Source of the DNA: CAZDDB01 sp963843285
GTDB taxonomy: Bacteria; Acidobacteriota; HRBIN11; JAKEFK01
Length of the DNA: 64,000 nucleotides
Reading direction: 5' to 3'
Assembly (NCBI GenBank): GCA_963843285.1
Contig: CAWJJO010000002.1
Span: 434,001-498,000 of the forward strand
In this document: positions 34,474 to 42,484 of the stretch, in pieces
Position numbering within the stretch: position 1 is the first letter of the stretch
Layout: each line of letters begins with the position of its first letter
Program-made: the position numbers and the translations under genes
Notes under the pieces: model-generated
The model's database searches: none
Told to the model about the DNA's origin: nothing
What the model saw: the letters and a program-made list of their open reading frames with translations, nothing else

Positions 34474-35232
34474 ATGCGTAGAATCTTTCGTGTCCTGATC
34501 TGGACCGCGGTGGGATCGATCGTCTTTCTCGTTCTCTATACCATTCTATGTCTTCTTTCAGTTCCAGATCTTTGCGATCTCAACAAGCGGAATCCGAAGA
34601 CTACCGCGTTTATGGAGGATCGCAAAGAAGAATGGGCGGAGCACGATCTGAAACGAAAGATTGACAAGACGTGGATTCCGTTTTCGGCGATTTCAAAACA
34701 TCTCAAGAACGCTGTGGTTGTAACGGAAGACCCGAATTTCTATCATCATGACGGCATCGATTTTTTCGCGATTCGAATGGCAATGGAAAGGAATATGGAG
34801 GAAGGGGAGATCGTTTCCGGAGCAAGCACCATCACGCAGCAATTGATGAAGAACGTGTATCTATCGGCTTCACGAAATCCGTTGCGAAAATGGAAGGAGG
34901 CGATTCTGACCTTGCGGGTGGAACGGTGTGTAAAGAAAAATCGCATTCTGGAGATCTATTTAAACGTGATTGAATGGGGAGAGAGCACTTACGGAGTGGA
35001 AGCGGCATCACGCAGATATTTTGGAAAATCCGCATCTGCCCTGGATCCGGCGGAATCCGCACTCCTGACTGCGATGATCCCCAATCCGATTGCGTACAAT
35101 CCTTACCGGTACAATCCAAGGCTGTACAAACGCAAGAATCTCACATTAAAACTGATGTGGCGCGCCGGTATGTTGAAGAAGAGCCAGTATCAGGACGCCG
35201 TACAGGAGCGAATCGCCCTGCGTCAGCGGTAG
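34474..35232 (+). CDS. mtgA: Monofunctional peptidoglycan glycosyltransferase
   Basis: MtgA polymerises lipid II into glycan strands at the periplasmic face. The 252 residues have one N-terminal membrane helix (about 5-27) and the GT51 motifs: VVTEDPNFYHHDGID with the catalytic Glu, GASTITQQLMKNVYLS, RKWKEAIL, KNRILEIYLNVIEWG and YFGKSASALDPAESALL. There is no transpeptidase domain. It stands alone between two repeat elements. Confidence 0.95.
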   Translation: MRRIFRVLIWTAVGSIVFLVLYTILCLLSVPDLCDLNKRNPKTTAFMEDRKEEWAEHDLKRKIDKTWIPFSAISKHLKNAVVVTEDPNFYHHDGIDFFAIRMAMERNMEEGEIVSGASTITQQLMKNVYLSASRNPLRKWKEAILTLRVERCVKKNRILEIYLNVIEWGESTYGVEAASRRYFGKSASALDPAESALLTAMIPNPIAYNPYRYNPRLYKRKNLTLKLMWRAGMLKKSQYQDAVQERIALRQR

Positions 35233-35237
35233 GGTGG

Positions 35238-35405
35238 ATTACTCGCAAAGACGCAAGAGTCGCAAAGATAGGAAATGAAACCACTGATGAACACCGATGA
35301 ACACAGATATCAAAAGAAAAATCCGTGTTTATCTGTGTTCATCTGAGGTTCCAGCATTCCTCTTCTTCCCATCTCTGCGTTCTCTGCGTCTCTGTGGTGA
35401 ATTCT
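35238..35405. repeat. Composite CGCAAAGACGC / AACACCGATGAACAC palindromic repeat
   Basis: The outer arms (CTCGCAAAGACGCAAGAG... and ...CTCTGCGTCTCTGTGGTGAA) enclose a second inverted pair (TGATGAACACCGATGAACAC and GTGTTTATCTGTGTTCATC). It fills the gap between two convergent genes and can form nested hairpins. No gene is present. Confidence 0.75.
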
Positions 35406-36064
35406 TATTTCCGGACCAGGATCTGCTCCAGGGATTTGCGATGAATGTCCGGGACTTTCGCGTCTTCTTTTGGATAGCCAACCGGGATTAGCAGATACGG
35501 TTTTTCATTTTTGGGGCGTTCCAGAATTTCCTGTAAGAAACCCATTGGACTGGGTGTGTGAGTCAGTGAAACAAGTCCGGCGTTGTGGATTGCTACCAGC
35601 AAGAAGCCGACAGCGAGTCCGACAGATTCGGAAACGTAATAGTGTTTCACTTTCTGTTCGTTCCGAAACGCGTAGTCCTGCCGGAATACAACAATCAGAC
35701 AGGGCGCTTCTTCGAGAAATGGTTTGCGCCAGTCCGTCCCGAGCGGTTCCAGGTCTTCCAGCCACTCTTCAGGCATCCGCTGTTCGTAGCTGATTTTTTC
35801 TTCCTTTTCCGCCGCAATGCGGATTTTTTTCTTGATTTCCGGATCTGTAACCACAACAAAAGTCCACGGCTGCTTGTTCGCGCCGGACGGCGCAGTGCCC
35901 GCAGTACGAATCAGCAAATCGACCAACCCGTCCGGAAGCGGTTCCGACGAGAAATCACGGACTGTTCTCCGTTGGTTACAAAGCTCGAAAAAATCGCGCG
36001 CACGTTCTACCTGCTCTTCGGGTTGATACCGCTGAAAGCGCAAAGGAATCAATTGAAAAGACAT
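35405..36064 (-). CDS. Nitroreductase-fold flavoprotein, iodotyrosine deiodinase-like
   Basis: This is an FMN-dependent reductase of the nitroreductase superfamily. The 219 residues show FELCNQRRTVRDFSSEPLP, TAPSGANKQPWTFVVVTDP and AGLVSLTHTPSPMGFLQEIL with KPYLLIPVGYPKEDAKVPD. The lid-like helix EEKISYEQRMPEEWLEDLEP and the THTPSPM block match bacterial iodotyrosine deiodinase homologues more than NfsA/NfsB. Dehalogenation of tyrosine-like substrates is therefore possible but unproven. ATG 36064 is preceded by AAGGTGA. It is divergent from the ArsR gene. Confidence 0.85.
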   Translation of the reverse strand: MSFQLIPLRFQRYQPEEQVERARDFFELCNQRRTVRDFSSEPLPDGLVDLLIRTAGTAPSGANKQPWTFVVVTDPEIKKKIRIAAEKEEKISYEQRMPEEWLEDLEPLGTDWRKPFLEEAPCLIVVFRQDYAFRNEQKVKHYYVSESVGLAVGFLLVAIHNAGLVSLTHTPSPMGFLQEILERPKNEKPYLLIPVGYPKEDAKVPDIHRKSLEQILVRK

Positions 36065-36097
36065 CAGCTCACCTTCTTGATTTGCGTTCACTTTTAC

Positions 36098-36127
36098 TTT
36101 ACACCGGGATACTTTTGCGATTAATAT
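36098..36127 (+). promoter_or_regulatory. Predicted promoter of the ArsR-holin-MCP cluster
   Basis: TTTACA (36098-36103) and TTAATA or TAATAT (36121-36127) are spaced by 17-18 bases. The -10 element overlaps the palindromic operator that follows, so a bound repressor would block RNA polymerase. Confidence 0.5.
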
Positions 36128-36148
36128 GTAACCGTTTGGTTACATATT
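36123..36148. promoter_or_regulatory. Palindromic operator for the adjacent ArsR-family regulator
   Basis: AATATGTAACC, a four-base centre (GTTT) and GGTTACATATT form a perfect 11-bp inverted repeat. The ATGTAACC-N4-GGTTACAT type is the usual kind of site in front of SdpR-like ArsR genes. It overlaps the predicted -10 box and ends 27 bases before the regulator gene. Confidence 0.75.
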
Positions 36149-36175
36149 CGCATCCAGCGGAGGCCAGGACTTAGT

Positions 36176-36496
36176 ATGAATACTCAACAACAACAACAAC
36201 AACCACACTCGAATGATGTTTTTCGCGCGGTAGCCGATCCCGTTCGCAGGGCAATACTGGATTTGCTGCGGCAAGGCGATCGTACGGCGGGGAAGATCGC
36301 GGAAGTGTTTCCCGTTAGCCGGCCCTCCGTGTCCAGGCACCTCCGTTTGCTGCGCAGCGCCGATCTTGTAATCGAGAGCCGCAAAGGGCGTTCTCATGTC
36401 TACAAATTGAATCCACTACCGCTGGCTCAGTTGGAGGAATGGCTGCAACCGTACGGGCAATTCTTACAGCGATCTTCTGCCCGAAAACGCAGGTAG
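36176..36496 (+). CDS. ArsR-family winged-helix regulator (SdpR-like)
   Basis: The 106-residue DNA-binding protein has the ArsR fold: FRAVADPVRRAILDLLRQGD, recognition region VFPVSRPSVSRHLRLLRSAD and wing SRKGRSHVYKLNP. It lacks the metal-binding ELCVCDL motif, so it is not a metal sensor of the classical type. The N-terminus begins with six consecutive Gln from a CAA repeat, a possible length-variable tract. It probably represses its own operon through the palindrome 27 bases upstream. The next two genes follow closely. Confidence 0.9.
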   Translation: MNTQQQQQQPHSNDVFRAVADPVRRAILDLLRQGDRTAGKIAEVFPVSRPSVSRHLRLLRSADLVIESRKGRSHVYKLNPLPLAQLEEWLQPYGQFLQRSSARKRR

Positions 36497-36519
36497 GTCA
36501 TGCTATACTCTCGAAGTGA

Positions 36520-36876
36520 ATGGTCAACATTCTGCTTCGTCTGCTTGTGACAGTTGCAGCGCTTAAAGGCGCGGACATCCTGCTTCCGGGCTTCAATTTT
36601 CACGGTGGATTTCTTACTCTTTGCTGGTTCGGTATCGTGCTCGGGTTGTTAAACTGGATTCTGAAGCCGATCCTGGTGTTCTTCTCGTTTCCCCTGCTGA
36701 TTCTCACAATTGGAATCTTTTACTTTGTTTTGAACTCGCTTCTGCTTTACCTGACTTCTCTGATCTTACCCGGCGTCTTAACCGGAACCACCTGGGGTTT
36801 TCTGCTGGGTGGTTTTCTTGTTACGGTCTTCCACTGGTTTCTTACGATCCTGTTCCGGGTTCGCACGGATGATTGA
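36520..36876 (+). CDS. YvlD-like (phage holin 4_2 family) membrane protein
   Basis: The 118 residues form three or four membrane helices with the family pattern: LLRLLVTVAALKGADILLPG, GLLNWILKPILVFFSFPLLI, LTIGIFYFVLNSLLLYLTS and WGFLLGGFLVTVFHWF. Despite the Pfam name, chromosomal members (YvlD) are not shown to be holins; they are linked to envelope stress. It starts 23 bases after the ArsR gene and overlaps the MCP-like gene by eight bases, so the three are likely one transcript. Confidence 0.88.
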   Translation: MVNILLRLLVTVAALKGADILLPGFNFHGGFLTLCWFGIVLGLLNWILKPILVFFSFPLLILTIGIFYFVLNSLLLYLTSLILPGVLTGTTWGFLLGGFLVTVFHWFLTILFRVRTDD

Positions 36877-39800
36877 ATACGGTCGTGAGCACGGATCAGA
36901 GATTCTTCGCGCGATCTTAGTCGCAGCAGTCTTTTTTGCGATTTCCTGGTTTGTAAAACCGCTCGAATGGCGTTTGCTCTGGTTCGCGATCGCCGCACTG
37001 CTTTTTCTGGTGACAGGTATTTTTTCGGAAAGCGGATCCGGAAAGGGGGTGGCAGAATTGCAGCAGGATGTGGAAGAAATGACGGAGGGGGATCTCCATA
37101 TTTTTCGCACTTTGCAAACTTCCGCCGGAAGAACTGTTCGCGATTTTTCTGTCAGCCTCCGGGTCTTGAATAACCGTTTCCGTCAGATTGTAGACAAAGT
37201 GAAGAACGTGGCTGATAGCGTGAGCGGCACGTCCGGCCAGATCGTGGATTTATCCCGATCTTTGTTGAAGAGCGGACAAAATCAATCCGACGCCGCTGAG
37301 AACGCTTCCTCTGCGATGGTGGAAATCAACTCGGCCATCCACCGCATTGCAGCTGCAGCCGAAAGTCTAAACGAACTGGGCATCACAGCTTCCAGCGCCG
37401 CCCTGGAACTGACGGCCAGTATTGAAGAAGTGACACGAAACGCGCAGCAAGTCGGCATGTTTGCAAAGGATACACAGACATCCATGGAAGAAATGGTCCG
37501 TGGCATGAAGGAGATTGCAACGGCCAGCGAGATGCTTTTCCATGCCATACGAGATACCGATGCATCGATGCAAAATATGGAAATGCGCACCGCTGAAGTT
37601 ACGGAGCGCGCAGTGGAATCCGATGCCCTTGCCGAACGGGCTTCCATCGCCGCAAGAACGGGCAGTGCGGTTGTTGCGGATGTGGAACAGGGCATGGAGG
37701 AAATCGCGGAAGCGTTTGGAAAACTGGGCGCGGTGATTGAGAATCTCGCAGTCCGTTCTGATCAGATCGGAAACATTCTGAGTGTGATCACTCAAGTCTC
37801 CGATCAGACGAATCTGCTTTCTCTAAATGCTGCGATTCTATCCGCGCAGGCAGGTGTGCATGGAAAGGGATTTGCTGTTGTGGCGGATGAAATTCGAAAG
37901 CTCTCCAATCGCACGGCTACATCTGTCCAGGAGATCGAGAAGTTAATCTCGCGCGTTCGAATCGAAATCAAGGATGCCGTCGAATTGATGGAAGCCGGAA
38001 AGAGCCGGCTCGCGCGCGGATTTGAAAGAAGCGGGAAAGCGTCCGAAGCCCTATCGGACATTCTGGGAAGTACTTCGGCTGCGCGAGAAAGAGTTGCAGC
38101 AATTACGGAATCATCCAGGCAACAGGTGCAGGCAGAAAAGGGAGTGCAGCAGGCGGCTGCCATCATCAAACAACGACTGGAACAGATTGCAGGCGTCATT
38201 CGAAAACAAACACAAACAAGCAACGAAGTATCTTCCAAAGCGGAACGGATGATCGATTTGCTTCAGAACGTGGAACGCGGGATGGAAGAGCAGACGCATG
38301 GCGCCAAGGAAGTCAGCGGGATCGTAGAACATCTTTCCAGCATTATCCAGAACATCCACATCGCCACTTCGGAGCAGTCTGCCACCAGCGCCCAGGTTGT
38401 TCAATCCGTAGAAAGCCTTCGAAACACAGTTCTTTCCAGTACCGCTACGATTCGGGCGCTCAATTCCACTGTGCTTTCACTGAATCAGGAGTCGTATATT
38501 TTGAATCACGAGCTTGGCCGTTTCCGGCTGCCGGAACCGAAAACCGGGGGCAGGATTCGTCTGGGATTTGCATCCAGAGTTTCTACACTGGATCCTGCTT
38601 TCTCGCGATATGTGTACATCCACGATTGGGTTTACAGCCTGTACGAAGGTCTTGTGGAATATGGCGAAGGAACGGATATCAAGCCTTGTTTGGCGGAACG
38701 ATGGGAAGTTTCAGAAGACGGAATGATCTATACGTTCCGGCTGAAACGCGGAGTGAAATTTCATAACGGAAAGGAGATGACGGCCCTCGATGTAAAGCAT
38801 TCTTTTGAGCGTGTGCTGCATCCTTCGCTCAATTCCCCAGGAACCTGGGTTTATGAGATGGTTTCCGGCGCTGAGGAATTTCAACGTGGCGCGACGCCTG
38901 AAGTAACGGGAATTTCCGTGATCGATGCGCACACATTGAAGATCCGTTTGCGTGAACCGGTCCCATTTTTCCTGGGAATCATGGCCCAGCCGTTCGCCTA
39001 TGTGATCCCTTCTGATCTGTCAAAACTTCGGACTCCGCTCAACGAAGTTTGCGGCACGGGACCGTTCAGACTCGATCGTTTTGAGCCGGAACGCAGGATC
39101 GAAATTTCCCGTTTTGATCAATATCATGCCGCTCCATTTCCGTATGTGGATCAAATCAGTGCTGAGTTTGGATTGCAGGAATCTGAGATCGCGGACGGAA
39201 TTCGAAGCGGGAAATTCCAATTTACTACCGAGCTTCAGAAGCAATATCTCCATGAGTTTCTCGACCTGCCGGAGTGGCGCCCGCGGCTTCAAACAAATGT
39301 GCAATTGTATACGGCTTTTCTTGCGATCAATTGCCGGATTCCGCCTCTGCAGGATGTCCGGGTTCGTCAGGCGATTGCGTATGCCGTGGACCGCGAACGA
39401 ATTGTGCGTGATGTGGTTGGCGCAGAGCAAGCACTGGTTGCGCGCACTCTATTGCCGCCTGGATTGCCAGCGCACGATCCGACGGCTACGGGCTACCTGT
39501 TTGATCCAACGCGGTCCCGTTCGTTGTTGCGCCAGGCGGGTGTTTCTGAGGGTACCCGAATTGAAGTCTGGCACACGGAAGGCGCTTCCAACCGCGCCGT
39601 GCTTTCGGTGGTCCATGAAAACTTGCGGGATGTCGGATTGGATCTAGAAATCCGGGAAATGGATGTTGAATCGAATCAACGCGCGATTGAACGCGGTCTG
39701 GTGCCGATCCGGATGACACGATGGGTGGCGGATTATCCGGATCCGGATAATTTTCTTTATGTCACATTTCATTCCCACAATCCTGTCTTCCGTCTTGGAT

Positions 39801-40027
39801 TTAAGAACGCGGAGTTTGACGGACTGGTGGGGGAAGCGCGCTGTCTGGCTGATATCCAGGAGCGTGTGCGGCTATATCAACGCGCCGAAAGAATTTTGCT
39901 TCAAGAATCTCCCTGCATTTGCCTGTATCACACTCGCGCGCTGGTTCTTCACCAGGATTCAGTTCAGGGATGTGTGCCGCATTTTACCCACCCGGTAGTT
40001 CGTCTGAAAAAACTCTGGCTCACCTGA
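36869..40027 (+). CDS. Fusion of MCP signalling domain and family-5 solute-binding protein
   Basis: The 1052-residue protein has an N-terminal pair of membrane helices (about 12-29 and 35-53) with a short KPLEWR turn. A long methyl-accepting-type coiled coil follows (about 65-545), with the hairpin tip near 305-350 (DQTNLLSLNAAILSAQAG, GFAVVADEIRKLSNRTA). A complete SBP_bac_5 peptide/nickel-type binding domain forms the end (about 560-1052; LAERWEVSEDGMIYTFRLKR, VRVRQAIAYAVDRERIV, YPDPDNFLYVTFHSHNP). No HAMP and no membrane segment separates the two large domains. At the tip the usual E-AAR-AGE residues are L, S, Q and V, so standard CheA/CheW coupling is doubtful. No che genes are near. The start ATG 36869 overlaps the YvlD-like gene. 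Confidence 0.9.
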   Translation: MIEYGREHGSEILRAILVAAVFFAISWFVKPLEWRLLWFAIAALLFLVTGIFSESGSGKGVAELQQDVEEMTEGDLHIFRTLQTSAGRTVRDFSVSLRVLNNRFRQIVDKVKNVADSVSGTSGQIVDLSRSLLKSGQNQSDAAENASSAMVEINSAIHRIAAAAESLNELGITASSAALELTASIEEVTRNAQQVGMFAKDTQTSMEEMVRGMKEIATASEMLFHAIRDTDASMQNMEMRTAEVTERAVESDALAERASIAARTGSAVVADVEQGMEEIAEAFGKLGAVIENLAVRSDQIGNILSVITQVSDQTNLLSLNAAILSAQAGVHGKGFAVVADEIRKLSNRTATSVQEIEKLISRVRIEIKDAVELMEAGKSRLARGFERSGKASEALSDILGSTSAARERVAAITESSRQQVQAEKGVQQAAAIIKQRLEQIAGVIRKQTQTSNEVSSKAERMIDLLQNVERGMEEQTHGAKEVSGIVEHLSSIIQNIHIATSEQSATSAQVVQSVESLRNTVLSSTATIRALNSTVLSLNQESYILNHELGRFRLPEPKTGGRIRLGFASRVSTLDPAFSRYVYIHDWVYSLYEGLVEYGEGTDIKPCLAERWEVSEDGMIYTFRLKRGVKFHNGKEMTALDVKHSFERVLHPSLNSPGTWVYEMVSGAEEFQRGATPEVTGISVIDAHTLKIRLREPVPFFLGIMAQPFAYVIPSDLSKLRTPLNEVCGTGPFRLDRFEPERRIEISRFDQYHAAPFPYVDQISAEFGLQESEIADGIRSGKFQFTTELQKQYLHEFLDLPEWRPRLQTNVQLYTAFLAINCRIPPLQDVRVRQAIAYAVDRERIVRDVVGAEQALVARTLLPPGLPAHDPTATGYLFDPTRSRSLLRQAGVSEGTRIEVWHTEGASNRAVLSVVHENLRDVGLDLEIREMDVESNQRAIERGLVPIRMTRWVADYPDPDNFLYVTFHSHNPVFRLGFKNAEFDGLVGEARCLADIQERVRLYQRAERILLQESPCICLYHTRALVLHQDSVQGCVPHFTHPVVRLKKLWLT

Positions 40028-40031
40028 GCGG

Positions 40032-40114
40032 AATTCACCACAAAGGCACAAAGACCACAAAGGATAGGATTCCGTGCTAAATTCTTTCTTTTCTTTGTGT
40101 CTTTGTGGTGAATA
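40032..40114. repeat. ACCACAAAGGCACAAAG-type palindromic repeat, terminator-like
   Basis: ATTCACCACAAAGGCACAAA and its near-perfect inverse (CTTTGTGTCTTTGTGGTGAAT) lie between two convergent genes. The stem could end transcription in both directions. Confidence 0.82.
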
Positions 40115-40121
40115 TCCGAAT

Positions 40122-41816
40122 TTATTTGAGTTTGAGCGTGCGCTTTTCTTCGAGCAGGCGGGTGAGATCTTCGACTGTTAGAGGCGGGCTGAAGAGGTAA
40201 CCCTGAATTTCATCGCAATGATGCCAGCGTAAAAACGAAAGTTGCTCTTCCGTCTCCACACCTTCCGCAACAACTTTCATTTTCAGACTGTGTGCGAGAG
40301 CAATGACCGCAGTCGCGAATGCATCATTTTTCGGGTCTGTCCCCAGGTCTCTGACAAAGGACCGATCAATTTTTAGCGTATCGATATGGAAGCGTTTCAG
40401 GTGAGCAAGAGAAGAGAAGCCGGTTCCGAAGTTATCGATGGAAATCCGAATCCCCATGGCTTTCAATTCCGCGAGCGGAGCGACGAGCTTTTCCATACGC
40501 TCCATAGCAAGTCGTTCTGAAAGTTCCAACTGGAGCAAGGAAGGATCCATCCCGGTTTCCAGCAAGATCCTTGAAACCAGTTCGATAAACCCGAGGGTCT
40601 CCAGTTGCCGAATCGACAGGTTGAGTGAAAAATAGACCGGCGGAAGTCCGGCCTGTTGCCAGATCATGTTTTGAGTGCATGCGCTGCGCAACACCCATTC
40701 ACCAATCGACGCGATGATTCCTGTTTCTTCCGCTACCGGAATGAATTCATCCGGATGCACAATTCCCCGCTCGGGCTGATTCCATCGGAGCAGCACCTCC
40801 GCTCCCGCTACTTTTCCATCTTCCAGGGAAACCACCGGTTGATAGTGCAGCAATAGCTGATTTTGCTCGAGCGCCTGGCGCAGTGATTTTTCCAATGCAA
40901 GCTGTGGTTCCTGTGTGTGAAGTAAGGCGTCAAAGATCTCCACACGTTCGCGTCCCATGGCTTTGGCCCTGTACATGGCAGAATCCGCATCCCGCAGCAA
41001 ATCTTCAGGTCTGTCATATCCGGATGTGCCTCGCGCGATTCCAACACTTGCAGTTACGTTTAGTCCCTGACCTTCCAGATCAAATGGAGAGGACAACTGG
41101 CTTTGGACCCGTTCGGCGATAAATTCCGCGTCCTTGAAATCGCTGATGTCTTCCAGCAGAATCCCGAATTTATCTCCCCCCAGCCGCGCTACGGTATCCC
41201 CAAATCGAAGACATTTCTCAAGCCTGCGACCGCAAGCATTGAGAAGGCGATCTCCCACGATCTGGCCAAACATGTCGTTCACAAGTTTAAAGCGATCCAG
41301 ATCCAGATATAAGACTGCAAAAAGATAATCACGTCTTCGTTTGATCCGCTTAATCGAACGGCCAAGCCGGTCCATAAATAATGTGCGATTCGGGAGACCG
41401 GTCAGCGAATCGTAGAAGGCGTGCTGCGCCATCTGCCGTTCAGTCAGGTCTTCGCAAACCGTAACCACTCCGATCGGGTTGCCCTCGTGATCAGCAATGA
41501 CATCAGAGAAGATCTGAACCGGAAACATCCGTCCGTTTTCACGCACGTTTACGCTTTCACGTTTCCAGCTTCCAAGGTCCTGGATCTGTTCGGGCGGCAT
41601 CGTTTTCCACAGTTCCCGGGGAGCGAAAATTCGCGCATCATTTCCGAGCAGTTCTTCCGGCTCATATCCGTGCAGGTGCGCTTCGGCTGCGTTGGTGTAG
41701 AGGATGCGGCCATTCATGTCGGTGATCGTCACACCGAGTTGCATGCTCTCGATCGCGCCGGCGATCAAATCCGTCAACTCTTCCCCTTTTTTCCGTCTGC
41801 CCTTCATTCTGTCCAT
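40122..41816 (-). CDS. PAS-GGDEF-EAL protein with degenerate GGDEF (GGDKF)
   Basis: The 564-residue protein has no membrane segments. The domains in order are PAS (about 15-130, GVTITDMNGRILYTN), GGDEF (about 135-300, FYDSLTGLPNRTLF, signature GGDKF near 212) and EAL (about 310-560). The Glu-to-Lys change in the GGDEF signature should abolish cyclase activity. In EAL the signature reads EVL (tolerated), and LKIDRSFV and VVAEGVETEEQ are intact, but the paired Asp of DDFG is DN (IDNFGTGFSSL), so phosphodiesterase activity is uncertain. It may be a c-di-GMP sensor or adaptor. It is downstream of, and nearly touching, the membrane protein gene. Confidence 0.93.
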   Translation of the reverse strand: MDRMKGRRKKGEELTDLIAGAIESMQLGVTITDMNGRILYTNAAEAHLHGYEPEELLGNDARIFAPRELWKTMPPEQIQDLGSWKRESVNVRENGRMFPVQIFSDVIADHEGNPIGVVTVCEDLTERQMAQHAFYDSLTGLPNRTLFMDRLGRSIKRIKRRRDYLFAVLYLDLDRFKLVNDMFGQIVGDRLLNACGRRLEKCLRFGDTVARLGGDKFGILLEDISDFKDAEFIAERVQSQLSSPFDLEGQGLNVTASVGIARGTSGYDRPEDLLRDADSAMYRAKAMGRERVEIFDALLHTQEPQLALEKSLRQALEQNQLLLHYQPVVSLEDGKVAGAEVLLRWNQPERGIVHPDEFIPVAEETGIIASIGEWVLRSACTQNMIWQQAGLPPVYFSLNLSIRQLETLGFIELVSRILLETGMDPSLLQLELSERLAMERMEKLVAPLAELKAMGIRISIDNFGTGFSSLAHLKRFHIDTLKIDRSFVRDLGTDPKNDAFATAVIALAHSLKMKVVAEGVETEEQLSFLRWHHCDEIQGYLFSPPLTVEDLTRLLEEKRTLKLK

Positions 41817-42484
41817 TATAGATTCAAACCCAGTTTCTTAGAAAGAAAAATCAAGCTGACGGCAATCCACCAGATGCCCACGTAACGAAATACCAGGAGT
41901 GTGTTCTTGATCCCCAACAAGAAGAGATTGTGAATTGGAAATGAGAATCCCGGGTTTTCCGCTGCTGAACCAGTACCATATAAGAAGGAAATCGAAGCCA
42001 CAGTGATTGCAATGAAGAATTGGAAGAGAAAACGGTCCCAGTCCTGTGGAAACGAGAACAGGCCAAATCCATTCCCGAGCATCGTAACAACATACCAGCA
42101 GAGTGGAAGAAAGATTCCTGCCGCGATCAGCGGTCTGTTTCTGCGGCAGAAATCAAAGAATCGTAACGCCTTCGTTTTGCAGGTTTCAACGCACAATTGA
42201 AATTCCTTTCCCGATAGGATCAGTGGCTTCCGTGGACGAGATGTCCTGCCGCACCAAAGGCAACGTTCATTCTTGAAGCGTTCCATAAATGGAATAGCAA
42301 GAAAACGATGACCGAACATGATTCCCAGTGCGGCAAATAAGCTGGGCAGAATTCCGAACGGGTACCGCAGGAAGAGAAACAAAACAAGCGGAATAAAGAG
42401 GAACAGTAAAGCGCCGGTCAGATGGACTTTATGAAGCACTGCTGGCCTGGATTGCGGTAATACAGGTGACGTAATAAATGTCAT
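41816..42484 (-). CDS. Hypothetical membrane protein with a Cys-pair module
   Basis: I do not recognise this 222-residue protein. It has two N-terminal helices (about 22-62), then a soluble loop with CLWCGRTS near 74 and LCVETCKTKAL near 97 (possible zinc site), then three more helices (FLPLCWYVVTMLG, FLFQFFIAITVASISFLYG, and the C-terminal pair). The 3' end abuts the PAS-GGDEF-EAL gene and the 5' end overlaps pta by 56 bases; a later start (GTG near 42439) would reduce that overlap. A position between c-di-GMP and acetate genes does not assign a role. Confidence 0.6.
   Translation of the reverse strand: MTFITSPVLPQSRPAVLHKVHLTGALLFLFIPLVLFLFLRYPFGILPSLFAALGIMFGHRFLAIPFMERFKNERCLWCGRTSRPRKPLILSGKEFQLCVETCKTKALRFFDFCRRNRPLIAAGIFLPLCWYVVTMLGNGFGLFSFPQDWDRFLFQFFIAITVASISFLYGTGSAAENPGFSFPIHNLFLLGIKNTLLVFRYVGIWWIAVSLIFLSKKLGLNL

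Noticed and set aside
36520..36876. Prophage lysis gene
   Set aside because: The family name is phage holin, but no phage genes are near and chromosomal YvlD-like members are common.
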